Source: an uncultured Prevotellaceae bacterium (GTDB lineage Bacteria; Bacteroidota; Bacteroidia; Bacteroidales; Bacteroidaceae). Taken from it: 64,000 nt of DNA. The notes below the pieces were generated by a model. That model worked only from the letters and a program-made list of their open reading frames with translations. It was not told the DNA's origin and did no database searches. A program made the position numbers and the translations under genes. The stretch spans positions 293,500 to 357,499 of the forward strand of contig CADCIB010000002.1 in the NCBI GenBank assembly GCA_902801375.1, in the 5' to 3' direction. This document shows, one piece after another, positions 24,815 to 33,237 of this stretch. The stretch's first letter is position 1, and each line of letters begins with the position of its first letter.

Positions 24815-26791
24815 ATGACTGAACAACATTTCGGATATGCCACTACAGAACGTTTTGCTGACATTCAGATGCTGCGCTATAGACTTGACGGCTTCGATAG
24901 CCTGACATTACAGCAGAAAAAGTTGGTCTTCTGCCTGGCTGAAGCTACGCTGTGGGGCCGCGACATCACGTTCGACCAATACGGAAAATACAACCTCCGC
25001 ATCAGAAAAGCCCTTGAGGCCCTCTATATATATAATATAGGTACGCGCGAGGATGATGAGTTCAAAGGCTTGGTGGAGTATCTGAAACGGGTGTGGTTTT
25101 CCAACGGCATCTATCACCATTATGGCTGCGAGAAGTTCACGCCTGGTTTTTCTGAGCATTTCTTGCGGCAAGCATGGAAGGAACTGCCACCCGAATGCTT
25201 GCCCCTGAGGGAAGGCGAAAGCGTTGAAGACTTTTGCAACGAGCTGATTCCCGTTATTTTCAATCCCGACATTTTTCCTAAACGCGTCAACAAGGCCGAT
25301 GGGGAGGACCTCGTGTTGACGTCCGCCTGCAACTTCTACGAGGGTGTGACCCAAGAGGAGGCAGAGCAGTTTTATGCGAGAATGAAGGCAGAGAGTGCCG
25401 ACGATCCCGAACCCATATCGTTCGGACTGAACTCGACGCTGGTGAAGCACGATGGCATAGTCAGCGAGGAAGTATGGAGCATCGATGGCCTTTATGGCGA
25501 GTCCATCCATCATATCGTGGAGTGGTTAGAGAAGGCGCTGACCTACGCTGAGAATGAAAAGCAGAAGGCCTACATACAGTCGCTCATCAGATTCTACAGA
25601 ACGGGCGACCTGCGCGACTTCAATACCTATTGCATAGAGTGGGTGGGCGAGCATGACTCACGCATCGATTTCGTGAATGGGTTCATCGAAGTTTACGGCG
25701 ACCCGCTCGGACTGAAAGGTTCGTGGGAGGGTATTGTGGAATACAAAGACCTTGATGCCACTCGCCGCACGCAGACCATCAGTAGCAATGCCCAGTGGTT
25801 TGAGGACCACTCTCCGGTCGACCCCAGATTTAAGAAAACCGAGGTGAAAGGTGTGACGGCCCATGTGGTGTGTGCCGCCATGCTGGGGGGCGAGGAGTAT
25901 CCTTCGACGGCTATCGGCATCAACCTGCCCAACGCCGACTGGATTCGTGCCCGGCACGGTAGCAAGAGCGTGACCATTGGCAACCTGACCGATGCCTACA
26001 ACAAGGCCGCTAAGGGTAACGGTTTTCGCGAGGAGTTTGTCATCGACAGCGCCACTATTGCGCTTATCGACAAATACGGCGACGCTTGCGACGATCTGCA
26101 TACCGACCTTCACGAGTGCCTGGGCCACGGAAGCGGACAGCTCCTCCCTGGAGTAGACCCGGATGCGCTGAAAGCCTATGGCAACACGATAGAAGAAGCG
26201 CGGGCCGATTTGTTTGCACTCTATTATATTGCCGACCAGAAATTGGTGGAACTCGGACTGACTCCCGATGCGGAAGCCTTTAAGAGCCAGTACTATACTT
26301 ATATGATGAACGGCCTGCTCACCCAGCTGACCCGCATTAAGCCCGGATGCCAGATAGAGGAAGCCCATATGCGCAACCGCGCCTTGATAGCCCGTTGGTG
26401 TCTGGAAAAAGGCAGCCAGCAGAACGTCATGCAACTGCTGAAGCGTGAAGGCAAAACATTCCTCCGCATCAACGACTACGCCGCATTGCGTGACCTGATA
26501 GCACAACTGCTCTCTGAAGTGCAACGCATCAAGAGCGAAGGCGACTATACGGCAGCCCGAGAGTTGGTGGAGCACTATTCCATCAGCGTAGACGAGACGC
26601 TGCATCAAGAAATTCTGGAGCGTTACCAGCGGCTGAATCTCGCTCCCTACAAAGGTTTCATCAACCCAAGGATTACGCCTGTAAGGAACGAAAAGGGCGA
26701 AGTCGTTGACATCGACGTCGACTACAGCGAGACCTACGTAGAGCAAATGCTCCGCTACAGTCGCGACTATTCCGTTGCTTTCATACCATAA
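24815..26791 (+). CDS. Dipeptidyl-peptidase III (M49 zinc peptidase)
   Basis: 658 residues. Removes N-terminal dipeptides from oligopeptides. The zinc site is the hallmark HECLGH (HExxxGH class) followed downstream by EEARADLFALYYI, the second metal ligand and catalytic block. Size and motif agree with the characterised Bacteroides enzyme. No signal peptide, so cytoplasmic. Likely co-transcribed with the regulator upstream and with the alkylation-repair-like gene downstream (5-bp gap). Probably serves peptide catabolism, in keeping with an amino-acid-fermenting lifestyle. Confidence 0.93.
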   Translation: MTEQHFGYATTERFADIQMLRYRLDGFDSLTLQQKKLVFCLAEATLWGRDITFDQYGKYNLRIRKALEALYIYNIGTREDDEFKGLVEYLKRVWFSNGIYHHYGCEKFTPGFSEHFLRQAWKELPPECLPLREGESVEDFCNELIPVIFNPDIFPKRVNKADGEDLVLTSACNFYEGVTQEEAEQFYARMKAESADDPEPISFGLNSTLVKHDGIVSEEVWSIDGLYGESIHHIVEWLEKALTYAENEKQKAYIQSLIRFYRTGDLRDFNTYCIEWVGEHDSRIDFVNGFIEVYGDPLGLKGSWEGIVEYKDLDATRRTQTISSNAQWFEDHSPVDPRFKKTEVKGVTAHVVCAAMLGGEEYPSTAIGINLPNADWIRARHGSKSVTIGNLTDAYNKAAKGNGFREEFVIDSATIALIDKYGDACDDLHTDLHECLGHGSGQLLPGVDPDALKAYGNTIEEARADLFALYYIADQKLVELGLTPDAEAFKSQYYTYMMNGLLTQLTRIKPGCQIEEAHMRNRALIARWCLEKGSQQNVMQLLKREGKTFLRINDYAALRDLIAQLLSEVQRIKSEGDYTAARELVEHYSISVDETLHQEILERYQRLNLAPYKGFINPRITPVRNEKGEVVDIDVDYSETYVEQMLRYSRDYSVAFIP

Positions 26792-26796
26792 GAAGA

Positions 26797-27420
26797 ATGA
26801 TGACAGAGCAAACTCACGAGAAACTGAAGCAAATCAAGCAGGGATTCCGTCTGCTGATGAATGGTGTGGCCTCGCAGTCGATGCGTGAAAAGGGGCTTCA
26901 GTATAAAATCAACTGGGGTATCCAGCTGACCGAATTGCAGAAAATCGCCGGGGAATATGGCAAGGACTATGACTTGGCCGTGGAACTGTGGAAAGAGAAC
27001 ATCCGCGAATGTAAGATATTGGCAACAATGATGATGCCGCCCGAGAAGATGCCGCCCGAGTTGGCCGACTTGTGGATGGAGCAGACCCCGTCGCAGGAGA
27101 TTGCCGAGATGACGGCCTTCCACCTTTTTCAATATCTTTCGTATGCACCTGCTATGGCCTACGAGTGGATAGCCTCCGATCGTCAGCTGTATCAGATATG
27201 CGGTTTTCAGATACTCTCACGACTGTTCATGAACGGACGAAAACCCGACGAACGAGGCATCAACGAACTGATAGACCAGTCGGTGGCTGCCCTCTCAGAG
27301 TCGCCTATGGCCGTGAAGCACGCCGCCCACTTATGTCTTTTGCGCTTCGCGGAATTGGGCGAACCCTATGAGCAGATTGTGCGAAATGCAACAAAATCCA
27401 TCAATTTAGATATTTTATAA
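26797..27420 (+). CDS. DNA alkylation repair-like HEAT-repeat protein
   Basis: 207 residues, all helical. The pattern ALAVELWKENIRECKILATMMM and the spacing of Trp, Asp and Arg residues resemble the AlkD-like family that folds into HEAT-type repeats and removes bulky or alkylated bases. Visible candidates are the stretch LADLWMEQTPSQEIAEMTAFHLF and the C-terminal helices MAVKHAAHLCLLRFAEL. Whether the catalytic residues are complete cannot be judged by eye, and members in Bacteroidales may have other roles. Follows DPP III by 5 bp. The second codon is also Met. Confidence 0.65.
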   Translation: MMTEQTHEKLKQIKQGFRLLMNGVASQSMREKGLQYKINWGIQLTELQKIAGEYGKDYDLAVELWKENIRECKILATMMMPPEKMPPELADLWMEQTPSQEIAEMTAFHLFQYLSYAPAMAYEWIASDRQLYQICGFQILSRLFMNGRKPDERGINELIDQSVAALSESPMAVKHAAHLCLLRFAELGEPYEQIVRNATKSINLDIL

Positions 27421-27425
27421 TATCT

Positions 27426-27459
27426 TTTGCCGCGTTCTCCTGATTTTGTTGTAATTTTG
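27426..27459 (+). promoter_or_regulatory. Predicted promoter of the Fur-family gene
   Basis: TAATTTTG at 27452-27459 with TTTG at 27426-27429; the 22-bp spacer is slightly long. 23 bp before the start codon. Confidence 0.55.
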
Positions 27460-27482
27460 CACAGCATTTTGTAACGACTTTC

Positions 27483-27962
27483 ATGGCAAAAGAAAGTGTG
27501 AAAACAACGGCTCGCGGTATTCTGACCAAATATCTCGAGGAGAATCATCTTCGCAAGACGCCCGAACGTTTTGCGATACTTGATACGATTTATTCCATCA
27601 ACACCCATTTCACCGTAAGGGAGTTGGGTAATAAATTGGAGGAAAACCATTTTCCCGTGAGCATTGCCACACTCTACAATTGCATCAATCTGCTCATCAA
27701 GCTGAAACTCGTGGTTGGTCATAAGCTGAATACGACCACGGTCTATGAGGCTTCATACAACAAAGAGAAATCCATTCGGCAGATTTGCCTCGTTTGCGGA
27801 AAAATGCAGGAACTACGCTCACCGGCGTTGCTCAAAACCGTCGATGAACTCCGCCTGCATCGATTCCGTATGTCTGGCTTCGTGCTGAACATCTATGGAG
27901 TGTGCAGCTCATGTCAGGCGAAAATGACTCGCATGAAGAATAAAAACAACAAAAAGAAATAG
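27483..27962 (+). CDS. Fur-family metal- or peroxide-responsive repressor
   Basis: 159 residues. N-terminal winged helix (LRKTPERFAILDTIYSIN and VSIATLYNCINLLIKLKLV, where TLYNCI is the recognition helix of Fur proteins) and a C-terminal dimer domain. ICLVCGKMQEL and GVCSSCQAK give two CxxC pairs, the structural zinc site. Typical His-rich regulatory metal sites are reduced, so Fur, PerR and Zur subtypes cannot be told apart. Lys/Asn-rich tail. Placed immediately upstream of purA (2-bp gap). Confidence 0.9.
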   Translation: MAKESVKTTARGILTKYLEENHLRKTPERFAILDTIYSINTHFTVRELGNKLEENHFPVSIATLYNCINLLIKLKLVVGHKLNTTTVYEASYNKEKSIRQICLVCGKMQELRSPALLKTVDELRLHRFRMSGFVLNIYGVCSSCQAKMTRMKNKNNKKK

Positions 27963-27964
27963 AA

Positions 27965-29248
27965 ATGAACAAAGGAAAAGCAGACGTCTTGTTGGGACTC
28001 CAATGGGGCGACGAAGGTAAAGGAAAAGTAGTTGATGTGCTGACGCCGCACTACGATGTGGTGGCGCGTTTCCAAGGAGGCCCCAATGCAGGCCATACCC
28101 TGGAGTTTGAGGGGCAGAAATATGTGCTCCGCAGCATACCTTCCGGCATCTTTCAGGGTGGGAAGGTCAACATCGTCGGCAATGGTGTAGTCCTGGCTCC
28201 CGACCTTTTCATGGATGAGGCAAAGGATTTGGAGAAGAGTGGCCATCCGCTTCACGAACGGTTGCATATTTCACGCAAGGCACATCTCATCATGCCAACC
28301 CATCGTCTTTTGGATGCTGCCTACGAAGCTCAGAAAGGCAAGGGCAAAGTGGGTACCACAGGCAAAGGTATCGGCCCAACCTATACCGACAAAGTTTCGC
28401 GCACCGGACTGCGCGTTGGCGATATCTTCGACCGCTTCGACGAGAAATATGCTGCCCACAAGGCACGTCACGAGGCCATCTTGAAGTCGCTCAACTTCAC
28501 CGACTACGACCTTACGGAGGTGGAGAAGAAATGGATGGAAGGTATTGAGTATCTGAAACAATTCCAGATTGTAGACTCTGAACACGAGGTGAACCACCTG
28601 TTGCGCGAAGGGAAATCCATCCTTTGCGAGGGCGCTCAGGGTACGATGCTCGACATCGATTTTGGCAGTTATCCCTTTGTCACCTCCTCTAACACCATCT
28701 GTGCGGGTGCCTGTACAGGTCTCGGTCTTGGTCCTAACAAGATCGGTGATGTCTTTGGCATCATGAAAGCCTACTGCACACGTGTGGGAGCCGGTCCCTT
28801 CCCAACGGAGTTGTTCGACGAGACGGGAACCAAGATTCGCGACCTCGGTCATGAATACGGTGCCGTCACTGGTCGTGAACGGCGTTGCGGATGGATCGAC
28901 CTTGTGGCTCTGCGCTATGCCATCATGGTGAACGGGGTGACGAAGCTGATTATGATGAAGAGCGATGTACTTGACACATTCCCCACTATCAAGGCTTGTG
29001 TGGCTTATCGGGTAAACGGCTTGGAAACAAGGGACTTCCCGTTCAGCGTCGAAGAGGGCATTGAGCCTGTCTATCAGGAACTTCCCGGTTGGCAGACAGA
29101 CATGACGAAAATGACTGACGAGGATCAATTCCCGCAGGCCTTCAAAGACTATATCGCCTTCCTCGAAGCACAACTGGAAACTCCCATCTGCATCGTTTCC
29201 ATCGGTCCAGACAGAAATCAGACCATCATCCGTCAGGCATTCTCATGA
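27965..29248 (+). CDS. purA: Adenylosuccinate synthetase
   Basis: GTP-dependent ligation of aspartate to IMP, first step toward AMP. 427 residues, full length. GLQWGDEGKGKVVDVL (catalytic Asp and P-loop-like GDEGKGK) and GPNAGHTLEF with the catalytic His are at the N-terminus; VGTTGKGIGPTYTDK, GAQGTMLDIDFGSYPFVTSSNT and GRERRCGWIDLVALRYA follow. Two bp after the Fur-family gene, so the regulator and purA may share a transcript. Confidence 0.97.
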   Translation: MNKGKADVLLGLQWGDEGKGKVVDVLTPHYDVVARFQGGPNAGHTLEFEGQKYVLRSIPSGIFQGGKVNIVGNGVVLAPDLFMDEAKDLEKSGHPLHERLHISRKAHLIMPTHRLLDAAYEAQKGKGKVGTTGKGIGPTYTDKVSRTGLRVGDIFDRFDEKYAAHKARHEAILKSLNFTDYDLTEVEKKWMEGIEYLKQFQIVDSEHEVNHLLREGKSILCEGAQGTMLDIDFGSYPFVTSSNTICAGACTGLGLGPNKIGDVFGIMKAYCTRVGAGPFPTELFDETGTKIRDLGHEYGAVTGRERRCGWIDLVALRYAIMVNGVTKLIMMKSDVLDTFPTIKACVAYRVNGLETRDFPFSVEEGIEPVYQELPGWQTDMTKMTDEDQFPQAFKDYIAFLEAQLETPICIVSIGPDRNQTIIRQAFS

Positions 29249-29275
29249 TTCTTCATCTATAAACAACGTAAAGAA

Positions 29276-30673
29276 ATGGCAAACAAACCAAGCATACCTA
29301 AAGGAACCCGCGACTTCTCACCCGTAGAGATGGCGAAGCGCAACTATATATTTGATACCATCCGAAATGTCTATGCCCTTTATGGCTTCCAGCAGATTGA
29401 GACGCCGGCGATGGAAACCCTTCAGACGCTGATGGGTAAGTATGGCGAAGAGGGCGACAAACTGCTCTTCAAAGTGCTGAACAGCGGTGATTTCACCAAC
29501 AAGGTCAGCGACGAGGAACTTCAGGAGCGCAATGCGTTGCACCTGGCTGCCAGATTCTGTGAAAAAGGACTGCGCTACGATCTCACCGTTCCGTTTGCTC
29601 GCTATGTGGTCATGCATCGTGAGGAGTTGCAATTGCCATTCAAGCGCTATCAGGTGCAGCCCGTCTGGCGTGCTGACCGTCCGCAGAAAGGACGCTATCG
29701 TGAGTTCTACCAATTCGACGGCGATGTCGTAGGCAGCGATTCTTTGCTCAACGAAGTGGAGCTTCTGCAGATCATCGACACCGTTTTCACCCGTTTTGGT
29801 GTGCGTGTGCAGATAAAGATCAACAACCGCAAGATTCTCACGGGCATAGCCGAAGTCATCGGGGCTGCCGACAAGATTGTTGACATCACGGTGGCCATCG
29901 ACAAACTCGACAAGATAGGTCTTGATGCTGTGAACGAAGAGCTGGCTCGCAATGGGCTGTCTAAAGAGTCTATCGAGAAGTTGCAACCCATCATTTCTTT
30001 GTCAGGAACCAACGCTGAGAAACTACAAATCATCAGCAAGGTGCTGAAGGAAAGCGAAACCGGACAGAAAGGCGTAGAGGAACTGCGTTTCATCCTGGAC
30101 ATGCTTGGTGCCCTTGGAGGCGAAGAGCAGTCTGCCGCAGGAGTGTGTTCGCTGAACAATGAGTTGCAACTCGACCTGACGCTGGCTCGCGGTCTGAACT
30201 ACTACACGGGTGCCATCTTCGAAGTGAAAGCCCTCGATGTGCAAATCGGAAGCATCACGGGTGGCGGTCGCTACGACAACCTGACGGGCATCTTCGGTAT
30301 GCCGGGCTTGTCGGGCGTAGGCTTCTCGTTCGGTGTCGATCGTATCTTTGACGTCCTCAATGCCCTCGATGCTTATCCCAAGGAGGCTGTCAACGGCACG
30401 GAACTGCTCTTCATCAATTTCGGACAAACAGAGACTGCCTATTGCATGCCTGTTGCCGCCAAAGCACGGCAGGCGGGCATCCGTACCGAAGTCTATCCCG
30501 ATGCGGTGAAGATGAAGAAGCAGATGAGCTACGCCAATGCCAAGCAAATTCCTTTCGTGGCTTTGGCTGGAGAGAATGAAATCAAGGAGGGCAAACTGAC
30601 CCTAAAGAACATGCTCACCGGTGAACAGCAACTTCTGACTCCAGATGAGTTGGTGGCAAAGATAAAAGCATGA
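29276..30673 (+). CDS. hisS: Histidyl-tRNA synthetase
   Basis: Class II aminoacyl-tRNA synthetase, 465 residues. Motif 1 region [16 protein letters not shown], motif 2 [24 protein letters not shown], the histidine-binding [15 protein letters not shown], and motif 3 [12 protein letters not shown]; a C-terminal anticodon-binding domain ends at [11 protein letters not shown]. Length is slightly above the bacterial norm, as in Bacteroidales. The stop codon overlaps the start of the next gene by 4 bp (ATGA). Confidence 0.97.
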   Translation: MANKPSIPKGTRDFSPVEMAKRNYIFDTIRNVYALYGFQQIETPAMETLQTLMGKYGEEGDKLLFKVLNSGDFTNKVSDEELQERNALHLAARFCEKGLRYDLTVPFARYVVMHREELQLPFKRYQVQPVWRADRPQKGRYREFYQFDGDVVGSDSLLNEVELLQIIDTVFTRFGVRVQIKINNRKILTGIAEVIGAADKIVDITVAIDKLDKIGLDAVNEELARNGLSKESIEKLQPIISLSGTNAEKLQIISKVLKESETGQKGVEELRFILDMLGALGGEEQSAAGVCSLNNELQLDLTLARGLNYYTGAIFEVKALDVQIGSITGGGRYDNLTGIFGMPGLSGVGFSFGVDRIFDVLNALDAYPKEAVNGTELLFINFGQTETAYCMPVAAKARQAGIRTEVYPDAVKMKKQMSYANAKQIPFVALAGENEIKEGKLTLKNMLTGEQQLLTPDELVAKIKA

Positions 30674-31485
30674 AGACGAAACTGTTACGAATCACACTAA
30701 TAGTGACCGGACTGGTATGTATCACTGCATTTACTGACCGTCCCGTCACTATTTTCCTGATTGGCGACTCCACGATGGCCAACAAGGACACCACGAAAGG
30801 GAGTCCCGAGCGAGGGTGGGGGATGGTGCTTCACGAGTATTTCACCGATGATGTACGCATTGAGAATCATGCCGTGAACGGTCGTTCGTCGAAAAGTTTT
30901 CTGGATGAAGGGCGTTGGGAGAAAGTGCGTCGGCGCATACAGCCCGGCGACTATGTGTTGATTCAGTTTGGTCACAACGATGAGAAAGACGATCCCCGAC
31001 GTCATACTTCGGTGGGCTCCACCTTCGATGCCAATCTCCGCCTGTACATCAGACAGACGCGAGAACAAGGAGGAATCCCCGTGCTTTTCAATAGTGTGGT
31101 GCGCCGCAATTTCCTCGTCCATCATGATTCGAGCATCGACGATGAGTCATTGCGCAACACTATCTATCAGGATGAGGTGATTACCAGCGACACACTTGTC
31201 GACACGCACGGACAGTATGCGGAAGTGCCCAGGATGATTGCTCGCGAACTGAATGTGCCTTTCGTTGATGCGCAGCGAATCACCCACGACCTTGAGCAGC
31301 AGCTTGGTGTCGAAGGGTCACGTCGATTGCATGTGTGGTATCGACGTGGTGAGCATCCCGCCTTGCCCGAAGGTCGGCAAGACAACACCCACTACAATGT
31401 CTTTGGCGCCCATGAGGTGGCGCGGTTGTTGTCCACGGAATTGGCAATCCAGGTTCCTGCGCTTGCTCCTTACATCAAACGATAA
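30670..31485 (+). CDS. SGNH/GDSL esterase, rhamnogalacturonan acetylesterase-like (CE12)
   Basis: 271 residues with a hydrophobic N-terminus ([17 protein letters not shown]), so probably exported. SGNH motifs are complete: GDST with Ser34, the Gly/Asn block [13 protein letters not shown], and the C-terminal catalytic pair DNTHYN. This combination is the one seen in rhamnogalacturonan acetylesterases, which remove acetyl groups from pectin side regions. Substrate is inferred, since the window has no other pectin genes. Its ATG overlaps the hisS stop (ATGA), so it is translated by coupling to a housekeeping gene, an unusual partner. Confidence 0.85.
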   Translation: MKTKLLRITLIVTGLVCITAFTDRPVTIFLIGDSTMANKDTTKGSPERGWGMVLHEYFTDDVRIENHAVNGRSSKSFLDEGRWEKVRRRIQPGDYVLIQFGHNDEKDDPRRHTSVGSTFDANLRLYIRQTREQGGIPVLFNSVVRRNFLVHHDSSIDDESLRNTIYQDEVITSDTLVDTHGQYAEVPRMIARELNVPFVDAQRITHDLEQQLGVEGSRRLHVWYRRGEHPALPEGRQDNTHYNVFGAHEVARLLSTELAIQVPALAPYIKR

Positions 31486-31551
31486 ATCTCCCGATTTCTT
31501 TACTGCTCTATGCTGCAAGGGTTTCCCCCTTCTGCAAGATGATAAAACAAT

Positions 31552-31606
31552 GCCCGCGTTGCAAAGGCTCTTTCTTCTGAAAAGAGAAGCCATTTGCAGC
31601 GCGGGC
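31552..31606 (-). terminator. Long hairpin between convergent CE12-like gene and serS
   Basis: GCCCGCG at 31552-31558 pairs with CGCGGGC at 31600-31606, and the pairing continues inward (TTGCAAA...GGCTCTTTC against the right arm) with small bulges. On the minus strand a T-rich TTGTTTTATC follows, so it should terminate serS; it may serve both directions. Confidence 0.75.
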
Positions 31607-31624
31607 AGTTTGGGTTGGTCGCTA

Positions 31625-32941
31625 TCAGTCGATGATGTCGAAACCGCAGTAAGGTACAAGGCAACGAGGCACGCGAATGCCTTCAGCCGTCTGGTTGTTC
31701 TCCAGGATTGTTGCCACGATGCGGGGTAGTGCCAAAGCCGAACCGTTCAGCGTGTGGCAGAGTTCGGTCTTCTTGGTTTCAGGATTTCTGAAACGACACT
31801 TCAGACGGTTGGCCTGATAGGTGTCGAAATTGCTGACCGACGACACTTCGAGCCAACGTTGCTGGGCTTCGCTGTAGACCTCGAAGTCATAGCAGATAGC
31901 GCTGGTGAACGATTGGTCGCCGCCACAGAGCAGAAGTACGCGATAGGGCAACTCCAGTTTCTTGAGCAGACCTTCCACATGCTGCAACATTTCCTGATGA
32001 CTCTGTTTAGAGTGTTCGGGCTTGTCGATGCGCACGATTTCCACTTTCGAGAACTCATGCAGGCGGTTCAGACCACGCACGTCCTTGCCATAGCTGCCTG
32101 CTTCACGACGGAAGCATTGTGTGTAGGCACAGTTCTTGATGGGCAGCTGGCTCTCGTCGAGAATCACGTCGCGGTAGATGTTCGTCACAGGAACCTCAGC
32201 AGTAGGGATAAGGTAGAAGTCATCGACCTCGCAATGATACATCTGGCCTTCCTTGTCGGGCAACTGTCCTGTGCCGTAGCCTGATGCGGTGTTCACCACC
32301 GTCGGCGGCATGATTTCAGTGTAACCAGCTTTTCGGGCCTCGTCGAGGAAGAAATTGATGAGGGCTCGTTGCAACTGTGCTCCCTTGCCGATGTAGACGG
32401 GGAAGCCAGCGCCGGTTATCTTCACGCCGAGGTCGAAGTCGATGAGGTTGTATTTCTTGGCCAGTTCCCAGTGGGGCACCTTGGCCTCGTCGTTCACGGG
32501 GTTGGTAGTCCAGTTGCCTACGGTATCTTCCGGCGTACACTCCTTGAGGTTGCTTTTCACTACGCGGTTGTCCTCGGCAGCAGCTCCTTCGGGTACTTCG
32601 TCGTAAGGGATGTTGGGAATGGTGCAGAGCAGTTCCGTGAGGTCTTGCTGAGCTTGGTTCATCTCCTCTTCGAGAGTTTTGTTCATCTCTTTGAATGAAG
32701 CCACCTGTTGCTTCATCTTTTCAGCCTCGTCGCGCTGTCCTTGTTTCATCAGTGCACCAATTTGTGTAGCCATTTTCTTAGCTTCCGACAGGTTCTGGTC
32801 CAGTCGTTGCTGCGCTTCACGACGGCGGCGGTCGATATCCAAAGCGTTGTTCACTGCTTCTTCGGCATTCTTGAAATGCTTTTTCTCCAAACCACGAATC
32901 ACGCGGTCTTTTTCTTCGCTGATAAGCTTTAATGTAAGCAT
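31625..32941 (-). CDS. serS: Seryl-tRNA synthetase
   Basis: 438 residues from the ATG at 32941 (MLTLKLISEEKDRVIRGLE). The N-terminal part is the long coiled-coil arm that grips tRNA-Ser (about residues 30-110, heptad-rich). The class II core shows TGAGFPVYIGKGAQLQRALINF (motif 1), FRREAGSYGKDVRGLNRLHEF (motif 2) and HTLNGSALALPRIVATILEN (motif 3). The open frame extends upstream to 33268, but that part is a tandem-repeat promoter region that happens to stay open (87 bp is a multiple of three) and should not be annotated as protein. Downstream of the AddAB-like pair; own promoter. Confidence 0.96.
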   Translation of the reverse strand: MLTLKLISEEKDRVIRGLEKKHFKNAEEAVNNALDIDRRRREAQQRLDQNLSEAKKMATQIGALMKQGQRDEAEKMKQQVASFKEMNKTLEEEMNQAQQDLTELLCTIPNIPYDEVPEGAAAEDNRVVKSNLKECTPEDTVGNWTTNPVNDEAKVPHWELAKKYNLIDFDLGVKITGAGFPVYIGKGAQLQRALINFFLDEARKAGYTEIMPPTVVNTASGYGTGQLPDKEGQMYHCEVDDFYLIPTAEVPVTNIYRDVILDESQLPIKNCAYTQCFRREAGSYGKDVRGLNRLHEFSKVEIVRIDKPEHSKQSHQEMLQHVEGLLKKLELPYRVLLLCGGDQSFTSAICYDFEVYSEAQQRWLEVSSVSNFDTYQANRLKCRFRNPETKKTELCHTLNGSALALPRIVATILENNQTAEGIRVPRCLVPYCGFDIID

Positions 32942-32980
32942 GATATTTGTACTTTTTATATTTTTACGGTTTTCGGATTG

Positions 32981-33012
32981 CAAAGGTACGAATAAGCGAG
33001 AACAATACAAAA
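32981..33012 (-). promoter_or_regulatory. Predicted promoter of serS
   Basis: Minus strand: TTTTG at 33012-33008, 19-bp spacer, TACCTTTG at 32988-32981, 40 bp before the start. The two upstream repeat copies have the same layout, with ATACTTTG in place of the -7 box. Confidence 0.7.
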
Positions 33013-33230
33013 TGAAAATCCAAAAATTTTCATTTTTATTGTCGAGCGTGAGTACATTCGACGCAGTCAAAGTATCGAATAAGCGAGAACAATACAAAAT
33101 GAAAATCCAAAAATTTTCATTTTTATTGTCGAGCGTGAGTACCTTCGACGCAGTCAAAGTATCGAATAAGCGAGAACAATACAAAATGAAAATCCAAAAA
33201 TTTTCATTTTTATTGTTGAGCGTGAGTACC
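32991..33230. repeat. 87-bp promoter-containing tandem repeat, nearly three copies
   Basis: Copies begin at 32991, 33078 and 33165 with an exact 87-bp period; the third stops after 66 bp, just behind the stop codon of the AddB-like gene. Differences between copies are single bases. Each contains the perfect hairpin AAAATGAAAAT-ccaaaa-ATTTTCATTTT and, on the minus strand, a TTTTG box. The first and second also contain CAAAGTATCG, a -7-like sequence. Confidence 0.95.
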
Positions 33231-33237
33231 TCTCCCT

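Noticed and set aside
32991-33230. CRISPR array or coding repeats
   Set aside because: No spacers; the copies are long tandem duplications of a promoter region.
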